Shown here piece after piece: positions 8,172-22,463 of a DNA stretch of 64,000 bases. The notes beneath the pieces are model-generated. The model ran no database searches and had not been told where the DNA came from. It saw only the letters and a list, made by a program, of their open reading frames with translations. A program made the position numbers and the translations under genes. The DNA is from Xanthomonas theicola (GTDB taxonomy: Bacteria; Pseudomonadota; Gammaproteobacteria; Xanthomonadales; Xanthomonadaceae): NCBI RefSeq assembly GCF_014236795.1, contig NZ_CP049017.1:598001-662000 (forward strand), read 5' to 3'. Each line of letters begins with the position of its first letter. Position 1 is the first letter of the stretch.

Positions 8172-8925
8172 TCAGGGCACTGCGTGCCGCGACGCGCGCA
8201 ACCGCAGCCACAGCGTCTGCACCAGCAGCGCCGCGGCCAGCGCCAGCGCCACCCAGGCCGCGCTGCGCGCACCGTCCAGGCCGCTGCCGGCCTGCTTGAC
8301 GTAGACCGCGGCCAGCGCCCACAGCGCCGCCGCGACATAGGCCAGGTTGCCGCGCATCGCCCGGTTCAGGCCGAGCAGCAGCGCACCGGCCAGCGCGAAC
8401 AGCAGCAGGCTCCACGGCAGCATGTGCGTGATGGACAGCCACTGGTAGGCGACGATCACCTGCGCGGTGTTCAGGAACGCGGCCAGCGACAGCCAGCCGG
8501 CGTGCAGCGACAGCGGCAGCCACGCCCACAGCGCCTGCCATGGCTCGGCGTGCGCGTCGCGCGACAGGCGCAGCGCGGCCAGCGCCAGGCAGGCCAGCGC
8601 CGCCCAGATCACCGCCAGCGCCAGCAGGAAGTGCTGCTGCGAGAACACCGGCATCCACAGCGCGGTGAGACCGAAACCCAGCGCCGCCGGCAGCCGCACC
8701 TGCGCCAGCGTGCCGTGGCGCCGCCGCCGCGGCGACAGCTGCCACAGGCCGAAGGCCAGGTCGAGCAGGAAGATCCCCCCAGATCGCGAACGCGTAGCCG
8801 GCGGCGACGATCAGGGTCGGGTAGCGGTCGGAGATGGCGCCATTGGTCGGGCCGAACGCGCCGCGCTGCGAGAACCAGGCGACCAGCGGCATCGCCAGTG
8901 CCATCAGTAGCACGAACACACGCAT
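8172..8925 (-). pseudogene. TspO/tryptophan-rich sensory protein-like membrane protein, frameshifted
   Basis: The N-terminal part (MRVFVLLMALAMPLVAWFSQ..., 8925 to about 8780) and the C-terminal part (from about 8775 to the stop at 8172) form one membrane protein of about 250 residues in two different frames. Deleting one base from the six-C run at 8775-8780 restores AFAIWGIFLLDLAFGLWQLS across the junction. The protein has about six hydrophobic helices and the AISDRYPTLIVAAGYAFAIWG start seen in distant TspO/MBR-type proteins. The lesion may be a true mutation or a homopolymer sequencing error. The function of the family in these bacteria is unknown. Confidence 0.7.
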
Positions 8926-9145
8926 GGCGATACTCCGACGAAGGTGCGGCGCATCCTAGGGACTGGGCCGTGAAGGCTGCGCGCCCCGGCGGCGCGACAG
9001 CGCGCCTGCGTAAAGGGCGCCGCGAACGCCTGCGCAGGCGCCTCCCGGCGCCACGGCGCGGGCTTTTTTGCCGGTAAAGGTTGGCGCTGCGGCTGGGGGC
9101 CGCCACAATAGGGGTTTCCCCTCATCAGTTGCCGGAGTTGCCCGC

Positions 9146-10885
9146 ATGGCCGAAATCAAGGAAGCACTTGTCCCCGATATCGGTGACTACAGCGACGTCC
9201 CGGTCATCGAAGTGCTGGTGGCGGTCGGCGACACGGTGAAGAAGGACCAGAGCCTGGTCACCCTGGAGTCGGACAAGGCGACGATGGAAGTGCCGTCGCC
9301 GTTCGCCGGCGTGGTCAAGGAGCTGAAGGTCAAGGTTGGCGACAGCCTGTCCGAAGGCAAGCTGGTGGCCTTGATCGAAGTGGCCGAGGACCGCGCCAGC
9401 GCCGCCGCGCCGGCCCCGGCGGCGGCCCCGGCCAAGGCCACGCCCGCCGCGGCCGCGCAGCAGGCGACCAAGCCGGCCCCGGCGGCCGGCGGCATCGTCG
9501 AGGCGCGCGTGCCGGACATCGGCGACTACAGCGACGTGCCGGTGATCGAGGTGCTGGTCGCGGTGGGCGACAGCGTGGTCAAGGATCAGAGCCTGGTCAC
9601 CCTGGAGTCGGACAAGGCGACGATGGAAGTGCCCTCGTCGGTGGCCGGCGTGGTCAAGGAACTGAAGGTCAAGGTCGGCGACAGCCTGTCCGCGGGCAAG
9701 GTGGTGGCGCTGATCGAGGTGGCCGGGGCCAACGCCGGTGCCGCGGTCGAACCCAGCGCCGAGACCGGGGGCGGAGTCGAGTCGGTCCCTGTCTCGGCGG
9801 CGCCGGACAAGCTCGCCCAGCGCGAGATCGCGCAGGTGCAGACCTTGGCCCCGGCCAAGGCGACCGCCTCCGCGGCGTCGGCCGGCACCCCGAGCAGCCC
9901 GCCGGTGGCGTTCAACGCCGACAGCGTGCTGCCGCAGAAGGTGCCGTATGCCAGCCCGGCGGTGCGCGTGTTCGCGCGCGAACTGGGCGTGGACCTGCTC
10001 CAGGTCCGCGGCACCGAGCGGGGCGGGCGCATCGGCAAGGACGACGTGCAGCGCTACGTCAAGGCCGCGCTGGCCGGCGGCGCAGCGGCCACGGCCGGCG
10101 GCGGCGCGGCGGCCACCGGCGGCGGCAACGGCCTGAGCCTGCTGCCGTGGCCGAAGGTGGACTTCGCCAAGTTCGGCGAGGTCGAAGTCAAGCCGCTGTC
10201 GCGGATCAAGAAGATCTCCGGCGCCAACCTGGCGCGCAACTGGGCGATGATCCCGCACGTCACCCAGTTCGAGCAGGCCGACGTCACCGACCTGGAAGCG
10301 CTGCGCGTGGCGCTGAACAAGGAGAACGCCGCTTCCGATAAGAGCGGGGCCGGCATCAAGCTGACCATGCTCGCGTTCCTGCTCAAGGCCAGCGCCGCGG
10401 CGCTGAAGCGGTTCCCCGACTTCAACGCCTCGCTGGATGCGGCCGGCGAGCACCTGACCCTGAAGAAGTACTTCCACATCGGTTTCGCCGCCGACACCCC
10501 GAACGGGCTGGTGGTGCCGGTGATCCGCGACGTGGACAGCAAGGGCGTGGTCGAGCTGGCGCGCGAGAGCGGCGAGTTGGCCAAGAAGGCGCGCGACGGC
10601 AAGCTCGGCCCGGCCGAGATGAGCGGCGGCTGCTTCTCGATCAGCTCGCTGGGTGGCATCGGCGGCACCGCGTTCACGCCGATCGTCAACGCGCCGGAAG
10701 TGGCGATCCTGGGCGTGTCCAAGGCGGCGCTCCAGCCGGTGTGGAACGGCAAGGAATTCGTGCCGAAGTTGCTGCTGCCGCTGTCGCTGAGCTACGACCA
10801 CCGCGTCATCGACGGCGCTGCGGCGGCGCGTTTCACCACCTACCTGAGCCAGGTGCTGGCGGACATGCGCCGCGTGCTGCTGTAA
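9146..10885 (+). CDS. aceF: Dihydrolipoamide acetyltransferase (pyruvate dehydrogenase E2)
   Basis: A 579-residue E2 core of pyruvate dehydrogenase. It transfers the acetyl group from lipoyl-lysine to CoA in the cytoplasm. Two nearly identical lipoyl domains (about residues 2-75 and 115-192) carry the lipoylated lysines in ESDKATMEVP (Lys44 and Lys157), separated by Ala/Pro-rich hinges. A peripheral subunit-binding domain (VPYASPAVRVFARELGV, about 265-305) follows. Then comes the catalytic domain, with the active site SLSYDHRVIDGAAAARF (His about 552). ATG 9146 follows GGAG; the frame is open upstream but without homology. lpdA follows on the same strand. No aceE (E1) gene is in this window. 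Confidence 0.95.
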   Translation: MAEIKEALVPDIGDYSDVPVIEVLVAVGDTVKKDQSLVTLESDKATMEVPSPFAGVVKELKVKVGDSLSEGKLVALIEVAEDRASAAAPAPAAAPAKATPAAAAQQATKPAPAAGGIVEARVPDIGDYSDVPVIEVLVAVGDSVVKDQSLVTLESDKATMEVPSSVAGVVKELKVKVGDSLSAGKVVALIEVAGANAGAAVEPSAETGGGVESVPVSAAPDKLAQREIAQVQTLAPAKATASAASAGTPSSPPVAFNADSVLPQKVPYASPAVRVFARELGVDLLQVRGTERGGRIGKDDVQRYVKAALAGGAAATAGGGAAATGGGNGLSLLPWPKVDFAKFGEVEVKPLSRIKKISGANLARNWAMIPHVTQFEQADVTDLEALRVALNKENAASDKSGAGIKLTMLAFLLKASAAALKRFPDFNASLDAAGEHLTLKKYFHIGFAADTPNGLVVPVIRDVDSKGVVELARESGELAKKARDGKLGPAEMSGGCFSISSLGGIGGTAFTPIVNAPEVAILGVSKAALQPVWNGKEFVPKLLLPLSLSYDHRVIDGAAAARFTTYLSQVLADMRRVLL

Positions 10886-11020
10886 GCCCTGCCGCAACGG
10901 CGCCGCGCCCGGCGCGGCCCGTGTCGTCCCCCCCCACCTGCGTGCGCCGCGTCCATCGCGGCGCCGCCGTAGAACTGCAATCGCCCGTCGGCGCGCCGGC
11001 CGGGCCACAGGAGAAGCTGC

Positions 11021-12826
<1,806 letters not shown>

Positions 12827-12850
12827 GCGCCGCGCGGCGCTTGGCGATGC

Positions 12851-12884
12851 CGACGACGCCCCGCTTGCGGGGCGTCGTCGTTTC
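12851..12884 (+). terminator. Rho-independent terminator after lpdA
   Basis: A 13-bp perfect stem (12851-12863 with 12868-12880, arms CGACGACGCCCCG and its complement) with a CTTG tetraloop is followed by TTTC. It is 25 bases after the lpdA stop codon. Confidence 0.9.
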
Positions 12885-12919
12885 TGCGCGGCACCGGTGC
12901 CGCGGTTGAGGAGAATGCG

Positions 12920-13201
12920 ATGCGCGAGATGCCGCTGTGCCCCGAACTGCAGGCGCTGCTGGAGAGCGCGAACTGGGCAAGGGCAACCGCATGCGGGAGG
13001 GAGCCGCCGCACCGGACCGATTGGCCCGACTCCGGTTCGGTGTTCGTGGCCTTGAAACACGATCTGCGCAGTGCGGTGGGCGACCTGCCTGCCGCGGTAC
13101 GCCATTCGGTGTGCCGCGATCCGCACTACGGCTGGCGCGAGGCGTGCTATTGCGAGATTCACCGGCACCTGTTGGTGGCGGGCGTGACCAAGCCGCCGTG
13201 A
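12920..13201 (+). CDS. Small hypothetical protein
   Basis: A 93-residue protein of no family I recognise. ATG 12920 has an excellent GAGGAG seven bases upstream, and codon use resembles the neighbours, so it is probably real. The sequence is polar, with five cysteines, one near the start (PLCPELQALLESANWARA), one in TACGRE, one in SVCRDP and two in EACYCEIH. That spacing could bind a metal. A Trp-Arg-Glu context surrounds the last two. No signal peptide or membrane helix is visible. It follows the lpdA terminator and therefore needs its own promoter. Confidence 0.6.
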   Translation: MREMPLCPELQALLESANWARATACGREPPHRTDWPDSGSVFVALKHDLRSAVGDLPAAVRHSVCRDPHYGWREACYCEIHRHLLVAGVTKPP

Positions 13202-13287
13202 GCGGCGTTCCGGCGCACCCGGGCCGCCGTCTGTGCCTCCATGCGCACTGACCACAAGCAAGCCCGTCCATCCAACCGCCACAACGA

Positions 13288-13315
13288 CAGAACCCCGCAT
13301 CGCTGTGGGGTTCTG
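13288..13315 (-). terminator. Hairpin terminator-like structure
   Basis: CAGAACCCC (13288-13296) pairs with GGGGTTCTG (13307-13315). It lies 51 bases downstream of the beta-barrel gene on the minus strand and 87 bases downstream of the small plus-strand gene, so it may serve both. The U-tract is weak on either strand. Confidence 0.55.
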
Positions 13316-13330
13316 CATGAAACTGCTTGC

Positions 13331-13358
13331 GAGTCCCGAGTCCCGAGTCCCGAGTCCC
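13331..13358. repeat. Four tandem copies of GAGTCCC
   Basis: Period-7 tandem repeat GAGTCCC x4. The same GGGAnTC/GAnTCCC heptamer family fills the gene junctions of the F1 half of the atp operon and the gap at 42975-43096; here only one arm is present. Confidence 0.85.
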
Positions 13359-13365
13359 GAAGGGA

Positions 13366-14193
13366 TCAGAATGCGACGGTCACGCCGGCCACCGGGCCCT
13401 TGAACTCCTGCTTCAGGCCGACGCCCGTCAGCGATCTGGCGTTGGAGTCGGTCTTGCGGTCCACGTCCAGCTTGAACCAATCGTAGCCGGCGAAGAGGCC
13501 GAAGTTCCTGGTGAAGTGGTATTCGACGATCGCGTTGGCGCGGCTCAGGTCGCCGTCGTACTTGTCGAAGCTGCCCCACTTGGTGTTGAGGTACTGGCCC
13601 TGCACGCTGAACAGCCAATGCTCGCCCGGGTGCGCGGAGAAACGGACGCCCACCACCGGTGCGGCGCCGTCCTCGCGGTCGTCGATCGCGTCGCCGCGGT
13701 ACAGCGCGCCCAGGTCGGCGTAGGCGTTGGCCTCGACCCTGGCGTACTCGGCGCCGATCTGCAGGCCCAGGTTGTAGGTGGGCGCGTCGATGGCGGCGTA
13801 GTCGTAGACCAGGCTGGCGACCTGGTATTTGAGCTCGCCCTTGATGAAGCTGCCGGCCGGCACGGTGGTGCCGTTGTAGCTCACGTCCTGGCCCAGGCTT
13901 TCGCGGCGGTCCTTGTCGTACTTGAAGTAGTCGAAGATCAGGCGCGGGCGGGTGCTCAGGCGGAACGCGCCATCGACGCGCGGCTCCCACTCCTTGCCGC
14001 CGAAACCGAAGTCCTGGGCGCCGGAGATCTGCTGGCCGTCGACCGTGGTGCGGCCGCGCAGGGTGTTGCTGTTGTCGATGTTCATCGCGCCCAGACGTAG
14101 AGTGAAGCGGTCGTCGGGATCGGCGGCGTGCACGGGGAGGGCATAGGCGGCGGCGAGCGCGCACGGCAACGCCAGGGCAAGCAGGTGTTTCAT
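13366..14193 (-). CDS. Outer-membrane beta-barrel protein, unknown function
   Basis: A 275-residue exported protein. The signal peptide (MKHLLALALPCALAAAYALP, cut at VHA-AD) is followed by alternating amphipathic strands and a C-terminal aromatic strand ending in Phe (GPVAGVTVAF), as in outer-membrane barrels. Internal segments such as RPRLIFDYFKYDKDRRESLG and NFGLFAGYDWFKLDVDRKTD suggest about ten to twelve strands. ATG 14193 is chosen because GGAG lies at a workable distance; ATG 14214 upstream has none. It is divergent from the atp operon and has its own terminator-like hairpin. Ligand and role are unknown. Confidence 0.75.
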   Translation of the reverse strand: MKHLLALALPCALAAAYALPVHAADPDDRFTLRLGAMNIDNSNTLRGRTTVDGQQISGAQDFGFGGKEWEPRVDGAFRLSTRPRLIFDYFKYDKDRRESLGQDVSYNGTTVPAGSFIKGELKYQVASLVYDYAAIDAPTYNLGLQIGAEYARVEANAYADLGALYRGDAIDDREDGAAPVVGVRFSAHPGEHWLFSVQGQYLNTKWGSFDKYDGDLSRANAIVEYHFTRNFGLFAGYDWFKLDVDRKTDSNARSLTGVGLKQEFKGPVAGVTVAF

Positions 14194-14339
14194 AAAAGGC
14201 AAAAGCTCCGTCATTGGAGATGGATGCGCCGATGGCCAACGCCACGGCGCGCGCGCCTATCCTTAAGGCCATGTCCATCATTCGTGAAAGTATGGGGAAG
14301 GCGGTGCGGCGTCCATCCCGGATCGGACGCATCAATGAA

Positions 14340-14361
14340 GAGCCCCGGTTGCCCGGGGCTC
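14340..14361. terminator. Strong 9-bp hairpin in the atpI upstream region
   Basis: GAGCCCCGG (14340-14348) and CCGGGGCTC (14353-14361) form a perfect stem with a TTGC loop. It lies between the divergent beta-barrel gene and the atp promoter, in a 436-base stretch without a protein gene. It could terminate a short untranslated RNA or insulate the two promoters. The remaining bases up to 14540 show nothing else I can support. Confidence 0.45.
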
Positions 14362-14540
14362 CATGGGCCTGCGCTGAGAATCGACGAGGATTGGGCGCAG
14401 TCCCTGCGGGACGGAACCCGCCGGCGCGGAATGGTTCCCCGCAAATCCCTGCTGCATCGCATCCATCATGGGTCCGGCCGGCGGCGGCGTGGTATGGTCT
14501 GCGGCCGGACGCGTTGCGGGATGGTCGCGACCTTTGGCGG

Positions 14541-14570
14541 TTGTCTCGTCAATTGTCCCATTGCTATACT
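14541..14570 (+). promoter_or_regulatory. Probable sigma-70 promoter of the atp operon
   Basis: TTGTCT (14541-14546) as -35 and TATACT (14565-14570) as -10 are separated by 18 bases. Initiation near 14577 would give a leader of about 50 bases before the atpI start at 14630. This is the best match to consensus in the intergenic region. Confidence 0.65.
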
Positions 14571-14629
14571 CCCGCGGCTAGAACGGACGCGAAGACGTCC
14601 CCAATCCACCACCAACTGCAGGATTTTCT

Positions 14630-14995
14630 GTGCTGAACTCCGTTGATGCGGGTCGGCGGCTGATGCTGCGCGCAGCGGTTTACCCGCTGCTGGCGGTGGC
14701 GGTGGTGTCCCTGGCGTTCCTGCTGCTGGGGCCGAGTTACGCCGTGGGCGCCGCCGCGACCGGGCTGGCGACGGTGGCGGGCGGGTGGCTGGCGGCACGC
14801 ACCGCGTTGGGCGGCGGCGTGCAGGCGGCAGGCGCGGCGATGGCGCGGCTGATCGTCGCCATGGTGCTGAAGTGGGTGTTGGTGTTCGCGGTGCTGGCGC
14901 TGGGCTTTGCCTGGTGGCGGCTGCCTCCTCTGGCCCTGCTGGCGGGTATCGCCGTCGGGCTGATGTTCCAGGTTCTGGCTCTGGCCAGACGTTGA
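14630..14995 (+). CDS. atpI: ATP synthase subunit I
   Basis: A 121-residue, four-helix membrane protein at the head of the atp operon. AtpI/UncI helps assemble the c-ring and may act with Mg2+ uptake; it is not part of the finished enzyme. The start is GTG 14630. Helices lie at about residues 12-33, 36-56, 68-90 and 95-118, and the arginine-rich ends fit the positive-inside rule. Low sequence conservation is normal for this subunit, so assignment rests on size, topology and position directly before atpB. Confidence 0.8.
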   Translation: MLNSVDAGRRLMLRAAVYPLLAVAVVSLAFLLLGPSYAVGAAATGLATVAGGWLAARTALGGGVQAAGAAMARLIVAMVLKWVLVFAVLALGFAWWRLPPLALLAGIAVGLMFQVLALARR

Positions 14996-15022
14996 TCGAA
15001 TCACGATAAAGGCTCAGGACTC

Positions 15023-16193
<1,171 letters not shown>

Positions 16194-16212
16194 TCCAGCA
16201 GCACCGACGGAC

Positions 16213-16280
16213 GGCCGCAGCGATGCGGCCGCCGCTACGGATGAAGGTTCGGACGCGCCCGCCGCGATGGCGGCGCGTCC
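16213..16280 (+). promoter_or_regulatory. Two intercistronic hairpins between atpE and atpF
   Basis: GGCCGCA (16213-16219) pairs with TGCGGCC (16224-16230) around a GCGA GNRA-type tetraloop. GGACGCG plus CCGCC (16251-16263) pairs with GGCGG plus CGCGTCC (16269-16280). No T-run follows either stem, so they look like mRNA-processing or stability elements rather than terminators. Confidence 0.65.
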
Positions 16281-16309
16281 ACCCCGTCACCTTTGGCTGA
16301 GCGTACCCA

Positions 16310-16780
16310 ATGAATATCGGTCTCACCCTCTTTGCCCAGGCGCTGGCGTTTGCCGGTCTGATCTGGATCGTCGCCACCAAGATCTGGCCGCCGCTGTTGA
16401 AGGCCATCGAAGCGCGCCAACAGAAGATCGCCGAAGGCCTCGCCGCCGCCGATCGCAGCCAGAAGGATCTGGCGCAGGCGCAGGAAAAGGTCAACGAAGC
16501 GCTGAAGGACGCACGCGTCAAGGCCAACGAGATCATCGACCAGGCCCACGCGCGCGCCAACCAGATCGTCGAGGCGGCCAAGCACGAGGCGATCGCCGAG
16601 GCCAACCGGCAGAAGGACCTGGCCCAGGCCGAGATCGACGCCGCGGCCAACCGTGCGCGCGAGGACCTGCGTCGCCAGGTGTCGCAGCTGGCGGTCAGCG
16701 GTGCGGAAAAGCTGCTCAAGCGCGAAATCGACGCCAACGCCCACAAGGCGCTGCTCGACGCGCTGGCGGCGGAGATCTGA
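16310..16780 (+). CDS. atpF: F0F1 ATP synthase subunit b
   Basis: A 156-residue peripheral-stalk subunit, with one N-terminal membrane helix (about residues 5-27) followed by a long charged coiled coil ([21 protein letters not shown]...). The dimer links F0 to the delta subunit of F1. The family's usual length is 156. The stop codon is separated from the atpH start by a single base, so the two are translationally coupled. Confidence 0.95.
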   Translation: MNIGLTLFAQALAFAGLIWIVATKIWPPLLKAIEARQQKIAEGLAAADRSQKDLAQAQEKVNEALKDARVKANEIIDQAHARANQIVEAAKHEAIAEANRQKDLAQAEIDAAANRAREDLRRQVSQLAVSGAEKLLKREIDANAHKALLDALAAEI

Positions 16781-16781
16781 G

Positions 16782-17309
16782 ATGAGCCAGGCCCTCACAC
16801 TGGCGCGTCCGTACGCCCGCGCCGCGTTCGCCGCGGCCAGCGATGCCGGCAAGCTCGCGCCGTGGTCGCAGGCCCTGGCGTTCTCCGCGCAGGTCGCGGC
16901 CGATCCGCGCGTGGCCGCGTTGCTGCACAACCCGCAGCTGCAGCGCGAACAGGCGGTGGCGCTGCTGGCGCCGCAGGTGGCCGACGAGCAGTACGCGCGG
17001 TTCCTGAGCCTGCTGGCCGAAGGCCAGCGGCTGCCGCTGCTGCCCGAGATCGCCGGGCTGTACGATCAGCTGCGTGCCGAGGCCGAATGCGTGGTCAAGG
17101 CCAACGTGACCTCGGCCGCCGAGCTGAGCGAGGCGGAAGTGGCTTCGCTGAAGGTGGCGCTGAAGCAGCGCTTCGGCCGCGAGGTCGAGATCACCACGGC
17201 GGTGGATGCGTCGCTGATCGGCGGCGCGGTGATCGACGCCGGCGACGTGGTCATCGATGGCTCGCTGAAAGGCAAGCTGTCGCGCCTGCAATCCGCGCTG
17301 GCCCACTAA
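16782..17309 (+). CDS. atpH: F0F1 ATP synthase subunit delta
   Basis: A 175-residue subunit that sits on top of F1 and holds the b dimer. The N-terminal six-helix domain begins [19 protein letters not shown]. The C-terminal part ends in the conserved [29 protein letters not shown]. The start at 16782 follows one base after the atpF stop; frames open further upstream belong to atpF. The junction with atpA (144 bases) contains a hairpin repeat of the GGGAATC type. Confidence 0.95.
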   Translation: MSQALTLARPYARAAFAAASDAGKLAPWSQALAFSAQVAADPRVAALLHNPQLQREQAVALLAPQVADEQYARFLSLLAEGQRLPLLPEIAGLYDQLRAEAECVVKANVTSAAELSEAEVASLKVALKQRFGREVEITTAVDASLIGGAVIDAGDVVIDGSLKGKLSRLQSALAH

Positions 17310-17311
17310 GA

Positions 17312-17396
17312 AGCGGGAATGGCGAATAGAGAAGAGAGAACCCGGCCCGGCGGCGACGCCACCTGCGATTCCCGATTCCCCATTCCCGATTCTCAA
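17312..17396. repeat. GGGAATC/GATTCCC hairpin module, atpH-atpA junction
   Basis: A left arm CGGGAATGGCGAATA at about 17316-17330 is complementary, except for one internal and one end base, to GATTCCCCATTCCCG in the right arm (about 17375-17393). Between them is GC-rich spacer. The same module type occurs in the next three junctions of the operon. Confidence 0.7.
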
Positions 17397-17453
17397 AGAA
17401 GCTAACCAAACGTCGCCTCCGCCCTTACGCGGGACGATCCGAAGGAAACCAAG

Positions 17454-19001
<1,548 letters not shown>

Positions 19002-19006
19002 AGCGA

Positions 19007-19140
19007 GCCGGGACTCGGGACCGGGGACTGGGGACTCGCGAAAGCGGGTTCCCTGGTCCGGGGCACGAGATCCGGAAGAGGTAGAAACGATTCGTGCGCG
19101 GGCTTTTTCGAATCCCGCGTCCCGAGTCCCGAGTCCCGAC
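19007..19140. repeat. GGGACTC/GAGTCCC hairpin module, atpA-atpG junction
   Basis: The left arm (about 19007-19045) contains GGGACTCGGGACCGGGGACT-type heptamers. The right arm (about 19103-19140) contains GTCCCGAGTCCCGAGTCCC and is largely complementary. The arms are separated by about 60 bases. The arms could pair in the intercistronic mRNA. Confidence 0.75.
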
Positions 19141-19149
19141 GAGAAGAGC

Positions 19150-20013
19150 ATGGCAGGCGGACGCGAAATCAAAACCAAGATCAAGAGCGTGCAGAACACC
19201 CGCAAGGTGACGCGCGCGCTCGAGATGGTCTCGGCCTCCAAGATCCGCAAGGCGCAGGATCGGATGAAGACCTCGCGGCCGTATGCGCAGGCGATGAAGC
19301 AGGTGATCGGGCATCTGGCGCAGGCCAGCACCGACTACACGCATCCGTTCCTGGTGCAGCGCGACGCGGTCGAGCGCGTCGGCTACATCGTGATCTCCTC
19401 CGATCGCGGCCTGGCCGGCGGCCTCAACAACAACCTGTTCCGCAAGATGCTGGGCGAAGTGCGCCAATGGCAGGACAAGGGCGCCGGCATCGACGTGGTC
19501 ACCATCGGCCAGAAGGCCTCGGTGTTCTTCCGCCGGCTCAAGGTCGACATGGTCGGCAGCGTCGGCCACCTCGGCGACGTGCCGCGCGTGGAGCAGTTGG
19601 TCGGCGTGATCAAGGTGATGCTGGATGCGTTCACCGAGGGCAAGGTCGACCGCGTGTACCTGGTCTACAACCGCTTCGTGAACACGATGACGCAGAAGGC
19701 CAGCTTCGACCAGCTGCTGCCGCTGCCGCCGGCGGAGAACCAGGTCGCGCACCACGACTGGGACTACCTGTACGAGCCCGATGCCGCGACCGTGCTGGAG
19801 CACGTGATGACGCGCTACATCGAGTCGCTGGTGTACCAGGCGGTGCTGGAGAACGTGGCCTCCGAGCATGCCGCGCGCATGGTCGCGATGAAGGCCGCCA
19901 GCGACAACGCCAACAAGCTGATCAGCACCTTGCAGCTGATCTACAACAAGGCGCGGCAGGCGGCGATTACCCAGGAGATTTCCGAGATCGTCGGCGGTGC
20001 AGCGGCCGTCTGA
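19150..20013 (+). CDS. atpG: F0F1 ATP synthase subunit gamma
   Basis: A 287-residue rotor shaft. The conserved N-terminus [32 protein letters not shown] and the C-terminal [38 protein letters not shown] form the coiled coil inside the alpha3beta3 ring. The middle Rossmann-like segment is [19 protein letters not shown]. The length is typical. AGAAGAGC precedes the ATG. A repeat module separates it from atpD (133 bases). Confidence 0.97.
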   Translation: MAGGREIKTKIKSVQNTRKVTRALEMVSASKIRKAQDRMKTSRPYAQAMKQVIGHLAQASTDYTHPFLVQRDAVERVGYIVISSDRGLAGGLNNNLFRKMLGEVRQWQDKGAGIDVVTIGQKASVFFRRLKVDMVGSVGHLGDVPRVEQLVGVIKVMLDAFTEGKVDRVYLVYNRFVNTMTQKASFDQLLPLPPAENQVAHHDWDYLYEPDAATVLEHVMTRYIESLVYQAVLENVASEHAARMVAMKAASDNANKLISTLQLIYNKARQAAITQEISEIVGGAAAV

Positions 20014-20025
20014 CGACGGCCGCGG

Positions 20026-20098
20026 GATCGGGGATTCGGGATTCGCAGAAGCAGCAGGCGCGCTTTACGCATCCCGACTCCCGAATCACGGATAGTGA
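20026..20098. repeat. GGGATTC/GACTCCC hairpin module, atpG-atpD junction
   Basis: Left arm GGGATCGGGGATTCGGGATT (about 20029-20048) and right arm CATCCCGACTCCCGAATCAC (about 20068-20087) are imperfectly complementary, with a short spacer containing AGAAGCAG. It has the same architecture as the modules on either side. Confidence 0.7.
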
Positions 20099-21553
<1,455 letters not shown>

Positions 21554-21556
21554 TCC

Positions 21557-21585
21557 GGATGCCGGCCGCGTTGCGGCCGGCATCC
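21557..21585 (+). promoter_or_regulatory. 13-bp perfect hairpin between atpD and atpC
   Basis: GGATGCCGGCCGC (21557-21569) and its exact complement (21573-21585) enclose a three-base loop. No T-run follows, so it is not a standard terminator. It could protect the atpD 3' end or reduce read-through into atpC. Confidence 0.8.
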
Positions 21586-21589
21586 CGGA

Positions 21590-21703
21590 GCGGGAATCGG
21601 GAATCGAGAATCGTAAAGGCGGGACACGTGGCATCCGAGGCATCGTGCAGTGGTGAAGAGCAGACAGCCTGCTTCCCCCATTCCCGGGTCCCGAGTCCCG
21701 CCT
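21590..21703. repeat. GGGAATC/GAGTCCC hairpin module, atpD-atpC junction
   Basis: The left arm GGAGCGGGAATCGGGAATCG (about 21588-21607) and the right arm CATTCCCGGGTCCCGAGTCC (about 21680-21699) are imperfect complements separated by about 70 bases. This is the fourth module of the operon. Confidence 0.7.
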
Positions 21704-21719
21704 AACCCAGTGAGGCACC

Positions 21720-22142
21720 ATGAGCACCATCCGTTGCGACATCGTCAGCGCCGAGCACGAGATCTACCACGGTGAAGCGACCCTGGTGGTCGCCACCGGC
21801 GAGCTGGGCGAGCTGGGCATCGCGCCCAAGCACGCGCCGCTGATCACCCGCCTCAAGCCCGGCAAGGTGGTGGTGACCACCGCCAGCGGCGAGCAGCTGG
21901 ATTTCGCCATTTCCGGCGGCATCCTCGAGGTACAGCCGCAGGTGGTGACCATCCTGGCCGACACCGCGATCCGCGCGCAGGACATCGACGAGGCGTCGGT
22001 GCGCAAGGCCAAGGAAGAAGCCGAGCGCATGCTCGCCAACCGCGGCGAGGGCATCGACGTGGCCGAGGCGCAGGCCAAGTTGGCGGAAGTCACTGCGCAA
22101 CTGCAGGCGTTGGAGCGCCTGCGCAAGACCCTCAAGCACTGA
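21720..22142 (+). CDS. atpC: F0F1 ATP synthase subunit epsilon
   Basis: A 140-residue central-stalk subunit that regulates hydrolysis. The N-terminal beta-sandwich ([20 protein letters not shown]...[22 protein letters not shown]) and the C-terminal helical hairpin from about residue 88 are present. It is the last gene of atpIBEFHAGDC and is followed by a clear terminator at 22185-22208. Confidence 0.96.
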   Translation: MSTIRCDIVSAEHEIYHGEATLVVATGELGELGIAPKHAPLITRLKPGKVVVTTASGEQLDFAISGGILEVQPQVVTILADTAIRAQDIDEASVRKAKEEAERMLANRGEGIDVAEAQAKLAEVTAQLQALERLRKTLKH

Positions 22143-22184
22143 GCGGCAACGCGCCGGCGGGCGCGGCGCCCGATCGCGACGCAG

Positions 22185-22208
22185 ACGCCGGCTGCCTGCC
22201 GGCGTTTT
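22185..22208 (+). terminator. Rho-independent terminator of the atp operon
   Basis: ACGCCGGC (22185-22192) pairs with GCCGGCGT (22198-22205), followed by TTTTC. It is 43 bases after the atpC stop. Confidence 0.85.
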
Positions 22209-22463
22209 CGTTCGTGGCGTGCGCCGGGCGCAGGGGGAGCCGCGCCGTGGCCCCGGCCCGGCGAGCCCGCCGCAGCGCACCGGCGCGGCGCCGGCGCGAA
22301 ACAGTGACGCGGCGCACGGCGCCGACTTTAATCGCCGCTGACTCGGCCGCGCGATCGCCAGACAACGGTGCCGCGGCGCAACGACAGCGCCCACTGGCTG
22401 CGGCAAGATGACCGCCCGCTCTGCACATCCTTCCCTCACGCAGACGGTCCCAGGAGAGCCACG
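22209..22463. other. GC-rich non-coding gap before the chorismate mutase gene
   Basis: This stretch of about 255 bases between the atp terminator and the next gene holds no convincing open frame. The only element I can support is the ribosome-binding site CAGGAG just before 22464. The promoter must lie here but no consensus match stands out. Confidence 0.4.

Noticed and set aside
13331..13358. A CRISPR array in the GAGTCCC tandem repeats or the atp-junction repeats
   Set aside because: The unit is only seven bases with no spacers, and no cas genes are present.
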